From a bacterium (GTDB taxonomy: Bacteria > Planctomycetota > J058 > JAJDCP01), in contig JAUIEM010000190.1 of NCBI GenBank assembly GCA_030428695.1, positions 1-18,452 of the forward strand: a DNA stretch of 18,452 nucleotides, written 5' to 3'. Positions 1 through 5,408 of the stretch are shown piece by piece. Within the stretch, counting starts at the first letter, position 1, and each line of letters opens with the position of its first letter. The position numbers were made by a program, and so were the translations under genes. The notes below the pieces were generated by a model that was given only the letters and a program-made list of their open reading frames with translations, did not search any database and had not been told where the DNA came from.

Positions 1-138
1 CAGGAACACGCTGTTCTTGCCGTCGCGCTGGGCGTCGCCACCCGGGATCGCTTTGTCGTACCCGGGGCCGTTGAGGCGGACCTGGACGGCCTGCGCCTCG
101 TCGGGGGCCAGGGTGACGTTGACGCGTACCTCTCCCAT
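1..138 (-). CDS. Unidentified protein, N-terminal 46 residues only
   Basis: The ATG at 138 is preceded by a purine-rich GGAGACG about 5 nt upstream, and the frame stays open to the window edge, so only the first 46 residues are visible. They start MGEVRVNVTLAPDEAQ and continue with alternating hydrophobic and polar residues and several Gly/Asp turns, which suggests beta structure. There is no signal peptide, membrane segment or catalytic motif. The pattern of a valine strand, then G-Y, then a charged D/G/K turn and V-F loosely recalls the C-terminal beta domain of the third spike protein (3945-5408), but the resemblance is too short to rely on. The gene lies downstream of the redoxin operon and is separated from it by terminator-like hairpins, so it is probably transcribed separately. 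I do not recognise it. Confidence 0.6.
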   Translation of the reverse strand, partial: MGEVRVNVTLAPDEAQAVQVRLNGPGYDKAIPGGDAQRDGKNSVFL

Positions 139-232
139 GATCGTCTCCGTACGTTCGACCTGTTCTTCTAGTTTAACAGGGAGCCGGCGAGTTCCGGCCA
201 GAATCTCGGCAGGCTCGCTCGACAACCACGAG

Positions 233-253
233 AAAACCCGGCCGGAGCCGGGT
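233..253 (-). terminator. Rho-independent terminator of the thioredoxin-fold operon
   Basis: On the minus strand a perfect 7-bp GC-rich stem (ACCCGGC with GCCGGGT, 236-242 and 247-253) closes a 4-nt loop and runs straight into a short T run (positions 236 to 233 read TTTT on the minus strand). It lies about 100 nt after the stop of the redoxin gene. A second hairpin with a related stem precedes it at 261-279, giving a tandem arrangement. Confidence 0.6.
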
Positions 254-260
254 CTTCTTG

Positions 261-279
261 CGACCCGGAGGCCGGGTCG
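261..279. repeat. Perfect 8-bp inverted repeat (hairpin)
   Basis: CGACCCGG (261-268) and CCGGGTCG (272-279) are exact inverted repeats separated by 3 nt. The stem shares the CCCGG core of the neighbouring terminator hairpin. On the minus strand it forms just before that terminator and may add to termination or protect the mRNA 3' end. Confidence 0.5.
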
Positions 280-319
280 CGCGGGATGGGTACTGGGCAG
301 ATCGAACGTCGAACGCGTC

Positions 320-338
320 GATATCCCGACGGGATATC
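320..338. repeat. Perfect 9-bp palindrome after the redoxin stop codon
   Basis: GATATCCCG (320-328) and CGGGATATC (330-338) form a perfect palindrome around one central base, 16 nt beyond the redoxin stop codon at 355-357. On the minus-strand transcript the outer CGCGTC and GACGCG can pair as well and extend the stem. No T run follows, so it is more likely an mRNA-end structure or a protein-binding site than a terminator by itself. Confidence 0.5.
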
Positions 339-354
339 AGTTTCTCTTGACGCG

Positions 355-894
355 TCAGCCGCTCGGGCGGGAGGAGGTGACCTGCACCTCGTTGCCCGCC
401 TTGAGGTCGTTGACGGCCTGGCGCACCAGGTCGTTCTCGTCGCGGGGGAGCCCGCCCGCGTAGCAGATCTCGCCCGCGGCGTTGATCACGTAGGCCGTGT
501 TGACGACCCGGGTGTCGAAGGCGTCGGCGACGGTGCGGTCGTCGTCGACCGCGATCGCGTGCTCGATCTCCTCGGTCTTGGCGAACTTCTCGATCTTCTC
601 GCGGCCCTCGCCGTACATGGCGATCGCGAGATAGACGACGTCGTTCTCCTCGCACCAGGTCGCCAGCTCCTGGTGGTAGCCGAGGAAGGGGCGGCCCGAC
701 GGGCACTTGAACGACCACGAGGCGAGCACGAAGATCTTGCCTTCGTTCTCTTCGCTGGCCATGTGCTGGCGCAGGTTGACCTCGGTGCCGTCGAGGGTGC
801 GGACGGTCATGTCGGGGACCTGGTCTCCGACGCCTACGGGGCCGGCCAGACAGGCCGTCGCCAGCAGGGCGATGGACAGAACAGTCAAACGCAT
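355..894 (-). CDS. Exported redoxin (AhpC/TSA-like thioredoxin fold)
   Basis: This 179-residue protein begins with an export signal (residues 1-18). A cysteine at residue 15 in A-T-A-C is a marginal lipobox, so it is either secreted or a lipoprotein. The redoxin domain follows: G-D-Q-V-P-D-M near residue 23, strand VLASW at 56-60, then S-F-K-C-P-S-G with Cys64. A TlpA-type CxxC would have its first cysteine at Ser61, so only the second position is a cysteine, unless the protein acts in the peroxiredoxin-like xxxCP mode. Other cysteines are Cys81 and Cys144. The usual cis-proline before the last strand is absent (V-N-T-A-Y instead). The start is supported by AAGGAG about 7 nt upstream. The gene begins 17 nt after the stop of the selenoprotein gene, so the two form one operon and probably act on the same redox chemistry outside the cytoplasm. 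The substrate is unknown. Confidence 0.85.
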   Translation of the reverse strand: MRLTVLSIALLATACLAGPVGVGDQVPDMTVRTLDGTEVNLRQHMASEENEGKIFVLASWSFKCPSGRPFLGYHQELATWCEENDVVYLAIAMYGEGREKIEKFAKTEEIEHAIAVDDDRTVADAFDTRVVNTAYVINAAGEICYAGGLPRDENDLVRQAVNDLKAGNEVQVTSSRPSG

Positions 895-911
895 GGTTCG
901 ATCTCCTTCAG

Positions 912-1451
912 TTACTCTTCACGGTCCGAGTCCGAGGGGGTTTCCTCCTCGTACTCTTCGGCGCGGGCCTGTTCGATGACGGGTCCGAGCTTGTCTTTGG
1001 GCCACACATCGGCGATCACCTGGCCGTCCTTGCCGATGACCAGATAGGTCGGGTAGGCGCGGATGCCATAGCTCTCGACGATCCGTCCATCGCCGTCGAT
1101 GGCGACCGGATACTCGATCTCATTGTCGGTGACAAAGGGGGCGCACTTGGCGGAGGCGGTGTTGGTGTGGACCGTGATGAGCGTCGCGTCAGAGACGTCG
1201 GCCAGCTCCTTGTGGAGCTTCTTCAGGGAGGGAACCCCTCCCCGACACGGGCCTCACCAGACTCCCCAGAAGTACAGCACGACCACCTGGCCGCGCAGAC
1301 TCTCCATCGTGATCGGCTCATCGGCGTTGATCCAGGAAGTCGCCGCGGTGAGCTCGGGCGCCTCCTGGCCGATGATCGGGTTCTCGTCCTGCGCGCTCAG
1401 CGGGCTGAGCAGCCCGAGCACGAGGACGAGGAACGCTAGCTTGCGAAGCAT
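912..1451 (-). CDS. TlpA-like thioredoxin with an in-frame UGA at the active site (putative selenoprotein)
   Basis: Read through one TGA at 1254-1256, this frame encodes 179 residues ending in TAA at 912-914. A signal peptide (1-20, cleavage near L-S-A before Q-D) precedes a full TlpA/redoxin domain: G-Q-E-A-P-E-L near 28, strand VVVLYFWGVW at 56-65, TGA as codon 66, then G-P-C69-R and G-G-V-P-S-L. The cis-proline is present in R-A-Y-P134-T-Y-L-V-I. The TGA replaces precisely the nucleophilic cysteine of WCGPC, giving U66-G-P-C69, and 113 sense codons of good thioredoxin sequence follow. A GC-rich hairpin starts 9 nt after the TGA. Codons are as GC-rich as the neighbours'. AGGAGG lies about 6 nt before the ATG, and a promoter sits at 1478-1506. 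By family the protein would be a periplasmic thiol/selenol oxidoreductase. Alternatives are a nonsense mutation or a sequencing error. Conventional gene callers would stop at residue 65. Confidence 0.85.
1224..1256 (-). promoter_or_regulatory. Candidate bacterial SECIS element following the UGA codon
   Basis: The RNA downstream of the UGA (1256-1254) folds into a 9-bp stem, 1244-1236 with 1232-1224, including one G-U pair and capped by the loop GUU (1235-1233). Eighteen nucleotides separate the UGA from the loop, and the first loop base is G. Known bacterial SECIS elements are small stem-loops inside the coding region, about 16-37 nt after the UGA, with a G among the first two loop bases and often a GU that contacts SelB. 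All of these features are visible here. GC-rich DNA forms hairpins easily, so the structure supports the call but does not prove it. Confidence 0.65.
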
Positions 1452-1477
1452 TGGTTCCTCCTGCTTCCGTTCGCTGC

Positions 1478-1506
1478 ATTCTACACGACCAACAACATTT
1501 GTTCAA
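1478..1506 (-). promoter_or_regulatory. Sigma70-type promoter of the selenoprotein-redoxin operon
   Basis: On the minus strand TTGAAC (1506-1501) and TAGAAT (1483-1478) are separated by 17 bp. They match the TTGACA and TATAAT consensus at four and five of six positions. Transcription would start near 1471, about 20 nt before the ATG at 1451, with the AGGAGG ribosome-binding site in between. The local AT content stands out from the surrounding sequence. Confidence 0.6.
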
Positions 1507-1515
1507 GTGTTGTTG
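1490..1515. promoter_or_regulatory. 26-bp palindromic operator over the -35 box
   Basis: CAACAACA (1490-1497) and TGTTGTTG (1508-1515) are exact inverted repeats, and an inner TTG/CAA pair (1499-1501 and 1504-1506) shares the same centre at 1502.5, so 22 of 26 positions are symmetric. The site covers the -35 box of the promoter above, which fits a dimeric repressor or a redox-responsive regulator. The family is not recognisable from the half-site. As RNA it would be a weak AT-rich stem without a T run, so a terminator role for the upstream gene is less likely. Confidence 0.5.
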
Positions 1516-1606
1516 AGGTCGAGCGATGCAGACTCCTCTCATCCGACGTGAACGCGCGGGGGCCCGTTCAAGTTCCCGCGATCTCAGCACGGTGCAACAG
1601 GCGGGC

Positions 1607-3904
1607 TCATCCCCACCACTCGACCTTCCATCGCGCTTTGAGGTACGGGCCGAGGCCCCACTCGAGCAGGAGCTCGGGGCCGACTCCCGGGAAGCGCAGC
1701 ATCTCCATGCCGAAGGTCGTGCGGCCCGGGACCAGACCCTTGAGGTTGTGGAAGTGCCACCAGTGCCACAGGCCGGGCTCTTCCTCCCAGCCCTCGCGGG
1801 CAGCGCAGCGGGCGAAACCGGACGCGGCGAGCAGGGCGGTCAGGTCGAGGAAGAAGCCCTCGACCTCGACCTCCTCCCAGGTGTCGTTGACGAGCCGTAC
1901 GCTGGTCAGGGTACGTCTCTCCACCCGCGGCGCGCCCTCGGCGGCCCGCGCGTAGACCCGGCCGTAAGGGCGCCCCCGGTGGTCCGCGCCGTCCTTGACC
2001 AGCACGTAGGGCAGGTCGTCGTCGAGCACCCCGGCCTGCGGACAGAGGTCGAGCGCGCGCCCGACATAGTGCAGCGAGGTCGGGCTGGTGTCGCTCGCGA
2101 CCTGGGTGATGTGCGAGCGGTGAGCGCTGCCGACGATCAGCGGAGCGCTGGAGCGGCGGCAGGCGTGCAACACCGCGAGGTAGTCGTCGGCGAAGTCGGA
2201 GCCGAGCTCGAGCTCGGGGTAGCTCTCCCGCCAGGGGTCGGCGGGCAGCTTCTGCCAGGTGCGGTCGGTGCCGGCGATGTCCGAGGCCAGGGAGGCCTCG
2301 CCCAGCCCCCCCGGGTCGTCGAAGGCGGCCGCCGCCGGTCCGTAGCCCGGGGGGGTGCCGACGATGGTGGTCGAGGCGCCGCCGCTCTTGAGCAGGCGGG
2401 AGCTGTCGATCACGGTGTAGGGCACCTTCTGGTCCTTGTCGAGCAGCGCCGTCTTGATGAAGTGGGTCCAGTTCGCGGAGTTCCTGCCTCCGCGCAACAG
2501 CTGGTGGCCTTCGGGGGTCTCGGGCGGCTGCTCGGGATCGTCGCCCCAGCGCAGGCACATCCCGCACTGGCCGGTCTCGACGATCGGGTCGTCCCGGCGC
2601 GGCCGGTAGGGGTCGGGGTCGCGCCAGCTGCTGACCGCGCCGCTCTGGACCAGCGTCGGCAGGTTGTGCCAGGTGCCGAGGGCGAACTCGTAGTAGCCGT
2701 CGCACAGGTGGCGGCTGCGCTTCCCGTCATTCCAGCAGGCGGGCGGCGGATCGAGACGCGCGGCGAACTCCTCGACGTGCGGGTTGCCGTCGCCGTCCCG
2801 GTACAACAGCACGACGGTGTCGGTGTAGGCGCTGACCGAGGGGCCGACCCGCTCGCCCTTGCGGAAGTGCTTCAGGCCGAGGCAGTTGATCTGGAAGGGC
2901 TGCTCGTGGACCTCGCCGACGCTGCGGATGATCTTCGTGTAGAAGTCGTAGGCGGCGGCCGTGTCGCCCTCGGGGAAGGCCCGCTCGCCGAGCTTGAGGT
3001 CGCCGACGGCGAGCACCCGGGGCTTCTTCCTCTTCTTCGTCTTCGCCGGATCGGTCGCGGGGGCCCCGGCGACCAGCCCCGCCTCCGGCCCGGTGTCGGC
3101 GGGGACGGCCGCGGCCACCGCCTCCTCTGCCGCGGCTGGCTCGTCGGGGTCGGCGCTCGCGTAGGCCGGCTCCTCGTCGGGGTCGGCCGTGATGTAGGCC
3201 GGCTCCTCGTCGGGGTCGGCCATCATGTACGACGGCTCCTCGTCGGGGTCGGCCATCATGTAGGCCGGCTCCTCGTCGGGGTCGGCGGCCATGTAGGCGG
3301 GGGGCGCCTCGTCGGGGTCGTCGGCGCCGTAGGCGGGGGGCGGCTCGTCTTCCTCTTCGGGGGCCGGCGTCGGCTCCGGCTCCTTCTTCGCGCGTTTGCT
3401 GCGCCGGCTCTCGGCCCGCGCCTTCCGTCGCTCGGCCGCCGTGGGCCGGGCCGACTTCGCGCTCGCCGGCTGCTTGCGGCTCTTGCGCCGGCTGCGGCGG
3501 CTCTCGCGCTTCGGCTCCTCGGCTGGTTCCTCTTCGTCCGCTGTCTCTGCGGGCTCCGCTTTCGGCTCGACCGCGCGCTTCTTGCTGCGGCGCTTGCGTT
3601 TGCGCTCGTCGCGCTTGCGCAGGCGCTCCTCCCGCTCCTCGCGCGCGCGGGCCTTCAGGTCGTCTTCGGGAGCCTCGGTCGGCGCGGGCGCGGCCTCTCT
3701 CTTTGCGGAGCGCTTCGAGCGGCGGCGGGAGTCGCGCGCCGGCTTCTCGTCCTCGACCGCGGTGTCGGCGGGGGCCTCGGCCTCGGCCTCGACCGTCTCG
3801 GCCCCGCGGGCGTCGCGCTTCTTGCGCCGGCGCGCATCGAGCCGGGCCTTGCGCTCGGCGCGGGCCTTCTCGCGGAGTTGGCGGCGGTCTTTGGCGCTGC
3901 TCAT
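1607..3904 (-). CDS. Large basic/repeat-containing protein with C-terminal M15 (VanY-like) peptidase domain; probable spike-associated effector
   Basis: This 765-residue protein has no signal peptide. Residues 1-180 are a highly charged Arg/Lys/Glu/Ala region, probably coiled or disordered. Residues 190-255 hold six tandem 11-12-residue repeats of the type PAYMMADPDEE. A domain at about 310-500 (F-Y-T-K-I at 321; Y-T-D-T-V-V-L-L-Y at 360) is unassigned. The C-terminal domain, about 560-765, carries the M15/VanY signature: G-S-A-H-R-S (592-597, the S-x-Y-R-S equivalent), S-L-H612-Y-V-G-R-A-L-D619, and E709-P-G-L-W-H714 followed by W-W-H-F-H. These would supply the zinc ligands and the catalytic Glu, although two residues are inserted between Glu-Pro and Trp-His compared with VanY. 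By family it cleaves D-Ala-containing peptidoglycan peptides. It starts 40 nt after the third spike gene, which suggests a cell-wall-degrading cargo of a contractile injection system. The delivery role is inference. Confidence 0.75.
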   Translation of the reverse strand: MSSAKDRRQLREKARAERKARLDARRRKKRDARGAETVEAEAEAPADTAVEDEKPARDSRRRSKRSAKREAAPAPTEAPEDDLKARAREEREERLRKRDERKRKRRSKKRAVEPKAEPAETADEEEPAEEPKRESRRSRRKSRKQPASAKSARPTAAERRKARAESRRSKRAKKEPEPTPAPEEEDEPPPAYGADDPDEAPPAYMAADPDEEPAYMMADPDEEPSYMMADPDEEPAYITADPDEEPAYASADPDEPAAAEEAVAAAVPADTGPEAGLVAGAPATDPAKTKKRKKPRVLAVGDLKLGERAFPEGDTAAAYDFYTKIIRSVGEVHEQPFQINCLGLKHFRKGERVGPSVSAYTDTVVLLYRDGDGNPHVEEFAARLDPPPACWNDGKRSRHLCDGYYEFALGTWHNLPTLVQSGAVSSWRDPDPYRPRRDDPIVETGQCGMCLRWGDDPEQPPETPEGHQLLRGGRNSANWTHFIKTALLDKDQKVPYTVIDSSRLLKSGGASTTIVGTPPGYGPAAAAFDDPGGLGEASLASDIAGTDRTWQKLPADPWRESYPELELGSDFADDYLAVLHACRRSSAPLIVGSAHRSHITQVASDTSPTSLHYVGRALDLCPQAGVLDDDLPYVLVKDGADHRGRPYGRVYARAAEGAPRVERRTLTSVRLVNDTWEEVEVEGFFLDLTALLAASGFARCAAREGWEEEPGLWHWWHFHNLKGLVPGRTTFGMEMLRFPGVGPELLLEWGLGPYLKARWKVEWWG
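3140..3346 (-). repeat. In-gene tandem repeats of about 33 bp
   Basis: About six head-to-tail copies of a roughly 33-bp unit, with the core CTCCTCGTCGGGGTCGG on the plus strand, encode the acidic PAYxxADPDEE repeats of the M15 protein. Inner copies are nearly identical at the DNA level and the outer ones have diverged, which indicates recent expansion. Copy number is likely to vary between strains. Confidence 0.8.
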
Positions 3905-3944
3905 CGGTGCCGGCGGGCTCGCTCGGTGTGCGACAGGCTGCAGT

Positions 3945-5408
3945 CTACCCGATCGGCCGGTTCTCGAACAACGCGTAGGGCTCGCCCTCGGCGCCGGGGT
4001 CGTAGGTCAGGGTGTAGTCGTCGGCGTGCATGCCGGTGAAGACCACCTCGACCATGCCGGTACCGACCGGCTTGCCGTCCTTGACCGGCGAGAGCCGCTG
4101 GGTGTAGGCACCGTCCTTGGACTTCAGCTCGACGGTGTCGTCGTTGCCGGCCTCGGAGTCGGTGTCGACGCGGAACATCATGCGGAACATGATCTTGCCC
4201 TCGTCGTCCTTCTCGGGGAAGGTCGTCGGCTTCGGCTTGCCCGGCACCTCCTGGGCCTTCTCGGGCGGCGCGTCGAGCGGCTCGGCCGGGGGCGCGACGA
4301 CCTCCTGCGGCAGACCGCCGTCGGCCTGGCCCTGGTCGGCGTTCTGGTCGGCCGGGGCCTCCCCACCGAGGACCTCGGCGAGCGCCTTGGCGAGGGCCTG
4401 CTTCTGCTCTTCGTTCCCTTCGGTGCGCATCACCTCGAGCAGGGCGCCGAGGGTCGCGCCGGCGGTGACCGCCTGGGCGTTGGCCTTCTCGGCCTTCTCG
4501 CCGACCTTGTTGGGCGGGTTGACGTGCACCTTCGCGCCGAGCAGGCGCACGGGCGCGGTCGACTTGACGGTGACGTTGCCGGTCGGGGCGAGGGCGGTGA
4601 AGTGCTTCATCGATACCGCGACCGTCGACAGCCCGCTCGCGAAGTCGAGCCCCTTGCCCGCGACGGCGTCGGACACGTCCATGCCGGCGAGCTCGAGGCC
4701 CGCGGCCGCGTGGACGGTGGTCGTCTGCTTGCCGATCAGGTCGAGCTGGTCGAGGCTGGTGATCTTGGTGCGCTCGGTCGTGTGGGTCTTGACGTTGACG
4801 CCCTTGAGGCGGACGGTGCCGACCGGGGCGCGGATCTCGACGTCGCCGTCGGCGTTGGTGACCTGGACCTCGGCGGTGTCGGGCAGGATGTCGACCCGGT
4901 GGACGCCGGTCTTGTCCATGAACGCGACCCCCGCCTCGTCGTGCAGGCGGAGGATGTGCCCGGAGCGCGAGCGGATGAAGCGGACGTGGTCGCCGCTGTT
5001 CTGGTTGTGGTCGTCCTCGGCGGAGGCGACCTGCTCGGCCTTGCGGGTCGTGTCGAGGCCGTCGACATCGGACACCGTCGGCGGCTGGTCTTTGCGGTTC
5101 CACAGGCAGCCGACCACGAACGGGAAGCGGGTGTCGCCGTGCTCGAACATCACGAGCACCTCGTCGTCGACCTCGGGCAGGAACCAGGTGCCGTGGCCCT
5201 TGCCGGCGAAGCCGCGCGCGATGCGAGCCCAGCTGGTCTCTTCGCCCTCGCGGCCGGTCCACCAGGGGAAGCGGACCTTGACCCGGCCGAGCCGCTCGGG
5301 GTCGACGTTGTCCGAGACGATCGCCTCGACGACCCCGTACACCCTCGAGCTGCCGACCTCGCGCAGGGCGCCCGGTCCGACCGCGGTCTCCCAGAAGCTC
5401 TGCGTCAT
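3945..5408 (-). CDS. gpV/VgrG-type spike protein 3 with C-terminal beta domain
   Basis: This 487-residue protein starts at the ATG at 5408, which overlaps the stop of the preceding spike gene by 4 bp (ATGA). The longer upstream frame is a shadow of that gene. An OB-fold of the Phage_base_V/Gp5 type spans about residues 22-110: V-Y-G-V-V-E-A near 22, then D-P-E-R-L-G-R-V-K-V-R-F-P-W, then G-T-W-F-L-P-E-V-D-D-E-V and F-E-H-G-D. Next comes a beta-helix-like stretch of alternating V/D/G residues (about 145-290). A Glu/Ala/Gln-rich linker leads to a C-terminal beta-rich domain of about 95 residues with D-D-T-V-E-L-K and Y-T-L-T-Y-D-P-G. The family forms the membrane-piercing tip of contractile tails. 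The gp27-like N-terminal half of a complete VgrG is missing. Unlike the two preceding spikes it has no Cys4 ribbon, and the extra beta domain may bind the M15 protein encoded next. Confidence 0.85.
   Translation of the reverse strand: MTQSFWETAVGPGALREVGSSRVYGVVEAIVSDNVDPERLGRVKVRFPWWTGREGEETSWARIARGFAGKGHGTWFLPEVDDEVLVMFEHGDTRFPFVVGCLWNRKDQPPTVSDVDGLDTTRKAEQVASAEDDHNQNSGDHVRFIRSRSGHILRLHDEAGVAFMDKTGVHRVDILPDTAEVQVTNADGDVEIRAPVGTVRLKGVNVKTHTTERTKITSLDQLDLIGKQTTTVHAAAGLELAGMDVSDAVAGKGLDFASGLSTVAVSMKHFTALAPTGNVTVKSTAPVRLLGAKVHVNPPNKVGEKAEKANAQAVTAGATLGALLEVMRTEGNEEQKQALAKALAEVLGGEAPADQNADQGQADGGLPQEVVAPPAEPLDAPPEKAQEVPGKPKPTTFPEKDDEGKIMFRMMFRVDTDSEAGNDDTVELKSKDGAYTQRLSPVKDGKPVGTGMVEVVFTGMHADDYTLTYDPGAEGEPYALFENRPIG

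Noticed and set aside
1254..1451. Reading the first thioredoxin gene as a 65-residue protein ending at TGA
   Set aside because: It would end in the middle of the active site, while the same frame continues with the rest of the fold. Selenocysteine explains this better.
912..1451. TGA as a generally reassigned sense codon
   Set aside because: Other genes in the window, such as those ending at 355 and 5405, use TGA as a normal stop codon.
3140..3346. CRISPR array
   Set aside because: The repeats are contiguous without spacers, in frame, and encode the PAYxxADPDEE protein repeats.
1526..4039. Long plus-strand open frame opposite the M15 protein
   Set aside because: It is an Arg/Val/Gly/Leu-rich antisense shadow typical of very GC-rich DNA. 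The minus strand carries recognisable domains over the same bases.
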